This document shows positions 45,717-52,615 of a DNA stretch of 64,000 nt, piece after piece. The notes under the pieces were generated by a model. That model had not been told where the DNA came from. It was given only the letters and a program-made list of their open reading frames with translations, and ran no database searches. The stretch's first letter is position 1. Each line of letters opens with the position of its first letter. Source of the stretch: Salinimicrobium gaetbulicola (GTDB lineage Bacteria; Bacteroidota; Bacteroidia; Flavobacteriales; Flavobacteriaceae); the NCBI RefSeq assembly GCF_042676025.1, contig NZ_JBHTJP010000035.1:124001-188000 (forward strand), written 5' to 3'. The position numbers were made by a program, and so were the translations under genes.

Positions 45717-45802
45717 CCTTACCACCCTCTATCATGAAAAACAGGAATCACATTTTAACCTAAAAATTGTCGGGGGTGGGGATTAGATCATGTTTTTAAT
45801 TC
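45680..45802 (-). ncRNA. Proposed small RNA, about 120 nt
   Basis: A minus-strand promoter with the same operator and -7 layout as the sulfur operon and the FadL-like gene (45809-45853) points into this stretch, and a hairpin terminator with a minus-strand T-rich tail closes it. The longest reading frame after any ATG is about 10 codons, so it is probably non-coding. The predicted transcript has a C-rich stretch (complement of 45771-45780) that can pair with GGGTGG (complement of 45722-45727), leaving single-stranded flanks. The start is estimated from the -7 position. No known RNA family is recognised. Confidence 0.5.
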
Positions 45803-45808
45803 ACCCTT

Positions 45809-45853
45809 TAAAGATACCATCAATAAAGGGTTGCGACTGTAACATGAGTTACA
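45809..45853 (-). promoter_or_regulatory. Operator and promoter for the proposed small RNA
   Basis: Minus strand: TGTAACTCATGTTACA (45838-45853), 21 nt, then TATCTTTA (45809-45816). Arms and spacing are identical to the two other copies at 48036-48080 and 49783-49827. Confidence 0.6.
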
Positions 45854-45860
45854 CTTCAAG

Positions 45861-45890
45861 CATAAAAATGAAATTTTTATGTCTTTTTTT
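45861..45890 (+). terminator. Plus-strand terminator for the large outer-membrane protein gene
   Basis: CATAAAAAT (45861-45869) pairs perfectly with ATTTTTATG (45873-45881), loop GAA, followed by TCTTTTTTT. The 3' UTR would be about 200 nt and would run antisense over the proposed small RNA. Confidence 0.6.
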
Positions 45891-45925
45891 TAAAAAAAGA
45901 AGGCCGGATGTTTCATCCGGCCTTC
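45891..45925 (-). terminator. Terminator of the sulfur-relay operon
   Basis: GAAGGCCGGATG (45899-45910) pairs perfectly with CATCCGGCCTTC (45914-45925) over a 3-nt loop; seven Ts follow on the minus strand. One of the strongest terminators in the window. Confidence 0.9.
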
Positions 45926-45953
45926 TCACACCAACTTAACTATCTGACAATTG

Positions 45954-46430
45954 CTAAATAAACAACATTTGGGTTCCTTCCTGATCGGCCTGATTATAAA
46001 AATCTCCGATGGTTAAAACCCCATCCAGATCTTCGATCAAATCCTCCTCTTTAAGATGAAACATATCAACAGCCAGTTTACATGCCCATAATTTCACCCC
46101 TGAAGCGGAAAGGATTTCAAGGAATTCATCTACCGGAGGCATATCAAGTTTCTCCATTTCCTTTTTCATCATCTTGGTCGCCAATGCTTCCATGCCCGGA
46201 AGTCCTCCTACCATAGTAGGAATATGCATGGCCGGGTTACCCACAGTGGCAACATGTAATTTATTCAGTTTCTTTTTTTGGATCGCTTCTAATCCAAAGA
46301 ATGTGAAAAATATTTCAGATTCAATGCCTTCCATTCTGGCCCCATTGGCCATTACAAAAGCCGCATATACGTTTTCAATGGTAGCTTTTGATAAGATGAA
46401 GAGCATCTTTTTTACTTTCGTCTTGCTCAT
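45954..46430 (-). CDS. DsrE/DrsE-type sulfur-relay family protein
   Basis: A 158-residue protein of the DsrE/DsrF/DrsH-like fold (DrsE_2 branch): KMLFILSKATIENVYAAFVMANGA, FFTFFGLEAI, and a conserved Cys in GVKLWACKLAVDMF that probably carries a persulfide. Related proteins pass sulfur between carriers or onto thiols. The ATG at 46428-46430 (MSKTKVKKM) is chosen because the longer open frame would add 15 unrelated residues and overlap the upstream tusE-like gene. Last gene of a three-gene operon. Confidence 0.82.
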   Translation of the reverse strand: MSKTKVKKMLFILSKATIENVYAAFVMANGARMEGIESEIFFTFFGLEAIQKKKLNKLHVATVGNPAMHIPTMVGGLPGMEALATKMMKKEMEKLDMPPVDEFLEILSASGVKLWACKLAVDMFHLKEEDLIEDLDGVLTIGDFYNQADQEGTQMLFI

Positions 46431-46446
46431 TTTAGTAGGTTTTAAA

Positions 46447-46755
46447 TTAGATACAGCTTTTAGGTTTAGGTACACCTGCGATCTTGGTTGAGATCTTTAG
46501 TGGTCCTCCAGGGAAAAGTGCGTAGAATTCTTTGATGTCAAGCACGCCACTTTTTTTAATACCTCTTATAGAAAGCGGCTTATCTGCTTTTACCTGTCCT
46601 TGAAGCCATTCAATAACTTCCCAGTGACGTGGGGTCATTGTGATACCTTCAGCATTTGCAATTTCTTCTCCCACCTCACGGTTCCATTGAGAAAAATCTA
46701 GTAAATAACCTTCTTCGTTTACTTTTACGTTTGATCCTGCGATTAAAGTTTCCAT
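46447..46755 (-). CDS. TusE/DsrC-family sulfur carrier protein
   Basis: A 102-residue protein: LLDFSQWNREVGEEIANAEGITMTPRHWEVIEWLQ and a C-terminal arm ending GVPKPKSCI. The penultimate Cys is the conserved sulfur-carrying residue. The second Cys that true dissimilatory DsrC has ten residues earlier is absent (the arm reads ISTKIAG), so this is TusE-like, single-Cys. It would accept persulfide from, or hand it to, the DsrE-like protein encoded next. Spacing is 16 nt to the next gene and 26 nt from the SQR-like gene. Confidence 0.88.
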   Translation of the reverse strand: METLIAGSNVKVNEEGYLLDFSQWNREVGEEIANAEGITMTPRHWEVIEWLQGQVKADKPLSIRGIKKSGVLDIKEFYALFPGGPLKISTKIAGVPKPKSCI

Positions 46756-46781
46756 GATATTTAATTTTTAAATTATTCTTT

Positions 46782-48011
46782 TTAAAGTCTTTTTCCTTTT
46801 GTACTCATATTTCGGCTTACCAGCGGAATGGGAATTCCTTTTAACAACATGTTCCAGTAGATCCATCTAAAAGCTAATTTCCCCCAATGGTTAAAGACAC
46901 TTTCTTTAAGTAATTTCAGAGGTCCTAAACCTGGGATTGGGAATGTTCCTTCAACCGGCTCCTGTTTGTAATTGAAATCGATCAACAAAGCCTTGTTCTT
47001 TCCGGTTTCAATGAAACAGTTAGCGTGCCCGTCAAATTCAGGTTTTAAAGGTTTGCCTTCAATATGTAATAGGATATTGTCTGTAAGGGTTTCCGCTTCA
47101 AAGTGTGCTACAGATCCAGCTTTTGAGGCCGGCACGTTCGTAGCGTCACCAATTACGAATACATCTTTATATTCTTTAGATTGTAAAGTATTATGGTCTG
47201 TCGGCACGAAGTTGAGATCGTCTCCCATGCCTGATCGTGCAATTACCTCATCCCCCATGTTTGTAGGGATAGTAACTAAAAGGTCATATTCAACCTCTCT
47301 TCCGCCGTAATCAACGATCTTATTATTTTCATTATCCACACTTTCGATCGCAAAATCGATCTCCAGGTTGATATTCTTCTCTTTCATAAGATAGCCTAGA
47401 GCCGCAGAACTTTTCTCCTTTGTAAATGCTCCGGAAAGAGGCGTCACATAAGTGAGTTTCACCTTATCCCTCATGCCTTTCTTCTCAAAATAGGAATCTG
47501 CAAGGAATGCGAATTCCAGCGGAGCTACTGGACACTTAATAGGCATTTCGGTTAAATGAACTACCATATTACCGCCTTCCCATTCTCTTAGCTTGTTTCT
47601 AAGAGCCAATGCTCCTTCATAAGTATAGAAGTCAAAAACATTTTTATGCCAGTTCTTTCCCTTCATACCCTCCACTTCTTCAGGGGCGATCTTTGACCCG
47701 GTCGCGATGATAAGAATATCATAATTCAGGGTTTCATCTTCCAGTTTTACCTTTCTATCTTCAGGGAAGATCTGATCGATCTTTTTCTGAACATAATTAA
47801 CTCCTTTCGGAATGAATTTTTTCCCGACTTTCTTTACCTGATCTTCGGTATAAATATCAAAGGGAAGAAATAAAAATCCTGGTTGATAATAATGGGTTTT
47901 ATATTGATCTACTATGGTTATATTCCAATCAGCCTTCTTTAATTTCGGTCTTAAATGGTTCGCCATCATGGTACCTGCGGTACCGGCTCCAAGGATTACT
48001 AAATTTTTCAT
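46782..48011 (-). CDS. Sulfide:quinone-oxidoreductase-like FAD enzyme
   Basis: A 409-residue two-dinucleotide-fold flavoprotein. VILGAGTAGTMMANHL binds FAD at the N-terminus, ATGS closes the first fold and FVIGDATNVPASKAGSVAHF is the second FAD motif. Two cysteines match the redox pair expected in SQR: C in MPIKCPVAPLE and in HANCFIE. A C-terminal amphipathic part (FNHWGKLAFRWIYWNMLL) would dock on the membrane. It probably oxidises sulfide to persulfide or polysulfide and passes electrons to menaquinone. First gene of the operon, with a shared operator 54 nt upstream. Confidence 0.87.
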   Translation of the reverse strand: MKNLVILGAGTAGTMMANHLRPKLKKADWNITIVDQYKTHYYQPGFLFLPFDIYTEDQVKKVGKKFIPKGVNYVQKKIDQIFPEDRKVKLEDETLNYDILIIATGSKIAPEEVEGMKGKNWHKNVFDFYTYEGALALRNKLREWEGGNMVVHLTEMPIKCPVAPLEFAFLADSYFEKKGMRDKVKLTYVTPLSGAFTKEKSSAALGYLMKEKNINLEIDFAIESVDNENNKIVDYGGREVEYDLLVTIPTNMGDEVIARSGMGDDLNFVPTDHNTLQSKEYKDVFVIGDATNVPASKAGSVAHFEAETLTDNILLHIEGKPLKPEFDGHANCFIETGKNKALLIDFNYKQEPVEGTFPIPGLGPLKLLKESVFNHWGKLAFRWIYWNMLLKGIPIPLVSRNMSTKGKRL

Positions 48012-48035
48012 GATAGTCGTTTTAAAAATCTGAAG

Positions 48036-48080
48036 TAAAGATACAATCAGAGCATTATCAATAATGTAACAATTGTTACA
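48036..48080 (-). promoter_or_regulatory. Operator and promoter of the sulfur-relay operon
   Basis: Minus strand: perfect palindrome TGTAACAATTGTTACA (48065-48080), 21 nt, then TATCTTTA (48036-48043), 24 nt before the SQR ATG. The operator centre falls about 42 nt before the predicted start, the position used by Crp/Fnr-type activators at class II promoters. The -7 differs from TAnnTTTG only in the last base, consistent with a weak, activator-dependent promoter. Confidence 0.65.
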
Positions 48081-48227
48081 ATAGACTTAAATTATTTAAA
48101 ATTTAATCTGTAATATTTATTTATTATAAAAATTACATACCTTTACAGCGTATTAAATGATAATTTCATAATCATTGTTTATGAGTAAAACAATGATGAA
48201 AATCAGTTTTTAGTGAATTAATTTTAG

Positions 48228-48257
48228 AGAAAGCCAGATTGAAAAATCTGGCTTTCT
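48228..48257 (-). terminator. Hairpin after the FadL-like gene
   Basis: AGAAAGCCAGATT pairs perfectly with AATCTGGCTTTCT over a GAAA loop; the tails are only mildly T-rich on either strand. It should separate the FadL-like gene from the sulfur operon. Confidence 0.7.
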
Positions 48258-48272
48258 TGATTCTAAATGGGT

Positions 48273-49610
48273 TTAATTTTGATTGTCTTTTTCGGCAATA
48301 GATTTTGAAAATTTATAACTGATACCTACCATGATAAGATCAGTTGTCATTTCATAAGAAACCTCACTTCCGGGAATGGTTCCATATGGCGGATAAGTCT
48401 GAGCCATATTTGGGTGATATATTGATCCTGCAGTTTCTTCGCTGCTCTCCCCATGATGGTAAACCGCATCTATGGTGAAGTTCTCAGATACGTCATAACC
48501 AAATCCAATCTGGAAAGCATTTTTAATAATCGCTGTCGCCGGTATATTAAAGAAGGTAACTTTATTATCAATTGGCACGCTGCTATAAGTGTAACCCAGT
48601 CTAAGTGGTAATTTTTGGATCCCTTTATATTGTAGCCCTGCAGAGATCACATTCATATTCTCCCATCCAAATCCTTTAACTGCAGCTGTTTCAGTCCATC
48701 CTGTTTCAGAAAAACCATCGGTATTTTCATAATCAACCAGTCTATAATCCAAAGCCAGATCAAAAGCGCCGGCAGAGTATCCTAGCCCAACAGAGAAAAT
48801 TGCAGGGTAATCCATATTAAACTCGTTAGTGGAAGTTGATCCGTCTAAATAAGTGTTCTCAAATTCGAAATCGCTGAAGTGTTGACCGGTTTTATATGCA
48901 ATCCCGGCTTTAAATCCGGTGTCTCCACCATAGAAAAGACCTACCTGGCCTCCAAAACCAAAAGCAGAAGCCCTGTCAGTCCCCGGGTAACCGGCTGAAG
49001 TTGGGTTAGCTGTGGGGTTAGGCAGTAATTCCAAAGAAGCGTAATTAATTGTAGGACTTAAGCCAAATGATAACTTATCTGTTATTTCATAAGCATAGGT
49101 GACCCCACCTTGCAGCAACATATAATCTGATTCTATTCTTCCGAAGCCACCCATACTTTGCGGCATATTGACAGGGTTGGTATTGCTTTCGGGAAAGGTT
49201 ACCCCAAACCCACTTATTCCGAAAAGAGAGGCACCAAAAGTGTGTTTACTATCCTCACTTCCCCACACCACTCCTAAAGCAGGCATAGGTGATACCCCTC
49301 GATCATCCTTGGTAGTCCCGCTGAAATAATTCCCGGTAGGCTGCCCATTTTGATCCATTTCAGGAACAGTACTGTTTAACTCAGGAGAGGAGAAGAAAAG
49401 ACCGATGTCAAAACGAATTCTGGTATCGTTAAACTTAGATATCGCTGCCGGGTTCCACTGGAGAGCTCCCGAGATGTCAATTGGCTGGGCTGTGGCGGCG
49501 CCGCCCATAGACATATTGCTGGAACCGACACCTTGCATGATATGTCCGGCCTGCCCGAAAGCCAGGGTGACAACCAGCAGCAACAACGAGGTGAGATGAA
49601 ATTTTTTCAT
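48273..49610 (-). CDS. OmpP1/FadL-family outer-membrane transporter
   Basis: A 445-residue protein with a signal peptide (1-20). The N-terminal segment GHIMQGVGSSNMSMGGAATAQPIDISGALQWNPAAI is the FadL/Toluene_X plug region, and the rest is a beta-barrel of alternating strands. The family carries hydrophobic compounds such as fatty acids across the outer membrane; the substrate here is unknown. It shares its promoter architecture with the downstream sulfur-relay operon, which points to a common signal. Confidence 0.87.
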   Translation of the reverse strand: MKKFHLTSLLLLVVTLAFGQAGHIMQGVGSSNMSMGGAATAQPIDISGALQWNPAAISKFNDTRIRFDIGLFFSSPELNSTVPEMDQNGQPTGNYFSGTTKDDRGVSPMPALGVVWGSEDSKHTFGASLFGISGFGVTFPESNTNPVNMPQSMGGFGRIESDYMLLQGGVTYAYEITDKLSFGLSPTINYASLELLPNPTANPTSAGYPGTDRASAFGFGGQVGLFYGGDTGFKAGIAYKTGQHFSDFEFENTYLDGSTSTNEFNMDYPAIFSVGLGYSAGAFDLALDYRLVDYENTDGFSETGWTETAAVKGFGWENMNVISAGLQYKGIQKLPLRLGYTYSSVPIDNKVTFFNIPATAIIKNAFQIGFGYDVSENFTIDAVYHHGESSEETAGSIYHPNMAQTYPPYGTIPGSEVSYEMTTDLIMVGISYKFSKSIAEKDNQN

Positions 49611-49782
49611 AATGTAATGTTTAAAGGGTGAATTTTGATAGAGAATTTCAGCTTGCAGTCAAAAAAGCCTGATCCGGTCATTTGTTTTCTGAAGACAAGA
49701 TGAGTGGTCGTACAAATTTGTTTTGTACCGGTTAAAAGAAGAAGGAAATCTGGCATTTCTGACACCGGATAAAATTTCAGAA

Positions 49783-49827
49783 TAAAGGTAAGGGCCGGCA
49801 GAAAAGCATTGTGTAACATTTGTTACA
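49783..49827 (-). promoter_or_regulatory. Operator and promoter of the FadL-like gene
   Basis: Minus strand: TGTAACAAATGTTACA (49812-49827), 21 nt, then TACCTTTA (49783-49790). It differs from the sulfur-operon palindrome at one base and has identical spacing. Confidence 0.62.
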
Positions 49828-49972
49828 TTCAAGAAAAAAAACTAGAAATAATTCAATAAAATAGGATAATTTTGTCTATTTTCCACTAAAATTGCAAATA
49901 AATAAGATTTTCATTACTCAATTAAATCTTATTAAAATATGAGGAAAGTCAGTTTCCGGAAGATTTACGCAC

Positions 49973-50003
49973 AAAAAAACCGGATCGATTGATCCGGTTT
50001 TTT
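49973..50003 (-). terminator. Terminator of the SYLF gene
   Basis: A perfect stem CCGGATC/GATCCGG over loop GATT, flanked by seven As and six or more Ts, so able to work in both directions; it lies 18 nt after the SYLF stop. Confidence 0.85.
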
Positions 50004-50021
50004 GTTCTTTAAAATTTAAAA

Positions 50022-50615
50022 TTAATCGGCGTCCCGATAATCAAATTCCTGTCCGCCAATTGAAATACCAACCATGGCTCCTGCTTTAGGCATTAGGGCT
50101 ACTCCTATTCCATCTTTGAACTGGATGCTTTCTCCTTTTCCTTTATCCCAAACCACCGCGGAAGCACTACCTTCAAAACTGAAGTTTCCTTTCTTGAATT
50201 TATCAAGTGCAGATTGGGTTCTGAAAATAATGAGTTCTCTAAATGCCTGACCTCCAAATTGGAATCCGACATCTACTTGTCTCAACTCAGAAAAACCAAC
50301 TACCTGCCCATTTTCAAAGACAACTCCGTTTCCGGCAGCTCCACCCAGGATCCAGGCACCTTTCCCTACATTAGGGAAAATAGCATATCCTACGGCGTTA
50401 TTAAGGTGTTCCTGAATTCTGGAATCTTCATCAATAAAGGCCTTCTTGGCTCTTTTAGAGTCTTTTATAAGCCTCTGTCTTTCATTTTGATCGACAACTT
50501 CTTCCTTATCTTTCTTTTTATCTTTCTTGTCGTGATCCTGTGCCATTAATGGTAAGGCTGAAAAAAGGAAGATAATCGGAATTATTCGGGTTAAAAACTT
50601 CATGTAATGTTTCAT
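50022..50615 (-). CDS. Secreted SYLF (YSC84-like) domain protein
   Basis: A 197-residue protein with a signal peptide (cut near LPLMAQ), a short highly charged Lys/Asp-rich linker, and a SYLF domain: NNAVGYAIFPNVGKGAWILGGAAGNGVVF ... FSFEGSASAVVWDKGKG ... GVALMPKAGAMVGISIGGQEFDY. SYLF domains bind lipids in eukaryotes; the bacterial role is unclear but such proteins are common and secreted. The ATG at 50613-50615 is chosen because an AAGGAA purine block lies upstream and the signal peptide starts there; a longer frame to 50684 has no signal. Confidence 0.85.
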   Translation of the reverse strand: MKHYMKFLTRIIPIIFLFSALPLMAQDHDKKDKKKDKEEVVDQNERQRLIKDSKRAKKAFIDEDSRIQEHLNNAVGYAIFPNVGKGAWILGGAAGNGVVFENGQVVGFSELRQVDVGFQFGGQAFRELIIFRTQSALDKFKKGNFSFEGSASAVVWDKGKGESIQFKDGIGVALMPKAGAMVGISIGGQEFDYRDAD

Positions 50616-50734
50616 AACAAATTCCTTTTTTTGGTTATTCCAATGAATGTAAACATTATCTGCGCCGAAGAGTGTTAACCGCAAGTTATTTCACTAAAAA
50701 TTAATGATATAGCATGCTTTTTTAGACTTCTTTC

Positions 50735-50772
50735 ATAAAAAAAGCCGGATGAAAAGTAATTCATCCGACTTT
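50735..50772 (-). terminator. Terminator after tRNA-Arg
   Basis: AGTCGGATGA and TCATCCGGCT pair with one G-T wobble, followed by a run of seven Ts on the minus strand, about 10 nt after the tRNA 3' end. Confidence 0.8.
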
Positions 50773-50780
50773 AACTAACG

Positions 50781-50852
50781 TAGCCTCGCCAAGAATCGAA
50801 CTTGGATCTAAAGTTTAGGAAACTTCTATTCTATCCATTGAACTACGAGGCC
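50781..50852 (-). tRNA. tRNA-Arg (anticodon CCT)
   Basis: A 72-nt cloverleaf on the minus strand: acceptor GGCCTCG pairs with CGAGGCT (one G-T), anticodon arm GAAGT/ACTTT with loop TTCCTAA giving CCT, T-arm CCAAG-TTCGATT-CTTGG. The discriminator is A and CCA is not encoded. It reads AGG codons. Confidence 0.93.
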
Positions 50853-50985
50853 GGGCAAACAAATTTAAAAACTTCCTGAATCTTTCACCATCCTAAAACT
50901 CATTTTTTCCGGTGTTTTTCCGCTCGTATAATGCATTCCTAAACTTCTTGGAAAATTTTCTATTTTTAAGAAAACAATTCTCCGT

Positions 50986-51978
50986 ATGAAAAAGTTTTAT
51001 TTCTTCCTCTTTGCAATTATATGCGTATGGACGGGAACCGCCCAGGACTATGACTTTCAAAAAGATGCATTTGCCCACACCTTTTCAATTGTCGCTAGAG
51101 ACGCCGAAACCGGGGAAATGGCCGTAGGAGTACAAAGCCACTGGTTTTCGGTAGGCAGCGTGGTGCCATGGGGAAAATCAGGTGTTGGGGTCGTAGCCAC
51201 GCAGAGTTTTGTGAATCCGGCATACGGACCACAGGGACTTGAATTGATGGAGCAGGGAAAGTCGGCCACCGAGGCATTGGGGATTTTAGTATCACAGGAT
51301 CCCGGAAAAGAGTATCGCCAGGTAGCCTTTTTGGATGCCAATGGAAGAACCCAGGCATTTACAGGAGCCAAATGTGTGGAAGCAGCTTCCGATATTACAG
51401 GCCAAAACTTTTCGGTACAGGCCAACATGATGTTGAATAAAGATGTAGTTCCTGCTATGGAGGTAGCCTTCCGAAGCCATGCCGACCTTCCTTTAGCCGA
51501 AAGAGTTCTAAAAGTGCTTCAGGCAGCCCAACAGGCCGGTGGGGATATAAGAGGTAAACAGTCTGCTGCGATCATAGTTGTGGGAGCCGATAAAGTAGAA
51601 AACAGCTGGGAAGACAAGAAAATCGACTTGCGTGTTGATGACCATGATGAACCTTTAAAGGAATTGGAACGCCTTTTAAAAGTCGCCCGGGCTTATGAAT
51701 TTATGAATAGAGGCGACCTGGCTATGGAAAAAAATAATATTGAAGAAGCGCTCACCCAATATGGACAAGCCATGAAAATGTTTCCTGAAAATCTGGAAAT
51801 GCGATACTGGACCGCGGTCGCTTTAGCAAATTCCAAGCGTATGAATGAAGCACTTCCACTATTTCATTCTATATTTGAAGAAGATGAAAACTGGAGGGAA
51901 ATGACCCGTCGTTTGCCAAACTCTGGGCTGTTAAATGTTTCTTCGGAAGAAATGAACCAAATTGTCAACAAAAAATAA
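50986..51978 (+). CDS. Secreted DUF1028 (Ntn-hydrolase-like) protein with TPR tail
   Basis: A 330-residue protein with a signal peptide (1-19, cut after GTAQ). Residues about 25-215 are the DUF1028 domain: AHTFSIVARDAETGEMAVGVQSHWFSVGSVVPWGKSGVGVVATQSFVNPAYGPQGLELM, a fold related to Ntn hydrolases. The C-terminal 100 residues are TPR-like helices (RAYEFMNRGDLAMEKNNIEEALTQYGQAMKMFPENLEMRYWTAVAL). The activity is not established for the family. A small lipoprotein gene follows 4 nt downstream, so the two are probably cotranscribed. Confidence 0.85.
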   Translation: MKKFYFFLFAIICVWTGTAQDYDFQKDAFAHTFSIVARDAETGEMAVGVQSHWFSVGSVVPWGKSGVGVVATQSFVNPAYGPQGLELMEQGKSATEALGILVSQDPGKEYRQVAFLDANGRTQAFTGAKCVEAASDITGQNFSVQANMMLNKDVVPAMEVAFRSHADLPLAERVLKVLQAAQQAGGDIRGKQSAAIIVVGADKVENSWEDKKIDLRVDDHDEPLKELERLLKVARAYEFMNRGDLAMEKNNIEEALTQYGQAMKMFPENLEMRYWTAVALANSKRMNEALPLFHSIFEEDENWREMTRRLPNSGLLNVSSEEMNQIVNKK

Positions 51979-51982
51979 CACT

Positions 51983-52339
51983 ATGAAAATTCGAAAAATA
52001 ACCTTTATTATGGCTGCCCTGGCCATTGGTCTTGTTTCTTGTAACAATTCTGAAAAAGAGGCGGAAAAAGCAACCACTAATACCGAGCAGGCTGCTCCTG
52101 AGGGGGAAGACCTAGGGCTAAAAGTGAATCCTGCCCACGGACTTCCTGGACACAGATGTGATCTTCCGGTTGGCGCTCCGCTTGACGGATCTCAGCCAAC
52201 AGCTCAACCAAGTACTCCTGCCCAGCCGGTTTCAACTTCTGTCTCCCCGATCAGAGTAGATCAAAAACCGGATAAAAATCCGCCACACGGAGAGCCTTAT
52301 CACGATTGTACCATTCCCGTTGGAGCTGATTTGAAGTAA
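51983..52339 (+). CDS. Small lipoprotein with duplicated NPxHGxPxHxC motif
   Basis: A 118-residue lipoprotein (lipobox GLVSC, Cys20). After an acidic, disordered linker the same 19-residue motif occurs twice, exactly 50 residues apart: N49-L67 (NPAHGLPGHRCDLPVGAPL) and N99-L117 (NPPHGEPYHDCTIPVGADL). The conserved His, His and Cys (H52/H57/C59 and H102/H107/C109) could bind a metal ion, but that is inference. The spacer is Pro/Ser/Thr/Gln-rich. I know of similar motifs in Bacteroidota proteins but no assigned function. The ATG at 51983 is chosen over a TTG overlapping the previous gene. Confidence 0.78.
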   Translation: MKIRKITFIMAALAIGLVSCNNSEKEAEKATTNTEQAAPEGEDLGLKVNPAHGLPGHRCDLPVGAPLDGSQPTAQPSTPAQPVSTSVSPIRVDQKPDKNPPHGEPYHDCTIPVGADLK

Positions 52340-52440
52340 TCACTAAAGATCAACCCTCAAAAAACGATTTAAACCTGACGTTTTTTCCGAATTAAGCGGC
52401 AGCTGACGGTTTGGCACTTTTCAACAGTTTATTTAAAAAC

Positions 52441-52477
52441 AGCCTTACCCCTTAAATAACAAGGGATAAGGCTTTTT
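52441..52477 (+). terminator. Intrinsic terminator after the small lipoprotein gene
   Basis: AGCCTTA-CCCTT type arm (52441-52453) pairs with AAGGGATAAGGCT (52461-52473) with one mismatch, followed by TTTTA. Confidence 0.75.
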
Positions 52478-52615
52478 AGTTTCGGATTTTTTAAAAAAGT
52501 CATTTTCTTTCACGCCCCCGTACAGTCTTTGCACAGTAAAGACAAGAAACTTATTCGTAAATTATAGTCTGCTTGAAGAAATAGCAGGCCAAACAATTTT
52601 AAAAGTAAAAAATAA

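Larger units (their letters stand above)
49611..50021 (-). other. 411-bp gap upstream of the FadL-like gene
   Basis: Contains a leader of about 165 nt, the shared operator/promoter (49783-49827), and at its right end the terminator of the SYLF gene. A 70-codon open frame at 49607-49819 lies inside the leader and its ATG falls in the operator region, so it is not accepted as a gene. Nothing else is seen in 49828-49972, which is AT-rich. Confidence 0.5.

Noticed and set aside
45861..45890. Third operator as the control site of a plus-strand small RNA ending at this hairpin
   Set aside because: The transcript would be under 40 nt and the -7 box at the conserved 21-nt spacing exists only on the minus-strand side; the hairpin is better read as the 3' end of the large plus-strand gene.
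49607..49819. 70-codon open frame upstream of the FadL-like gene
   Set aside because: It lies within the predicted leader, its start codon sits in the shared operator, and the product has no protein-like features.
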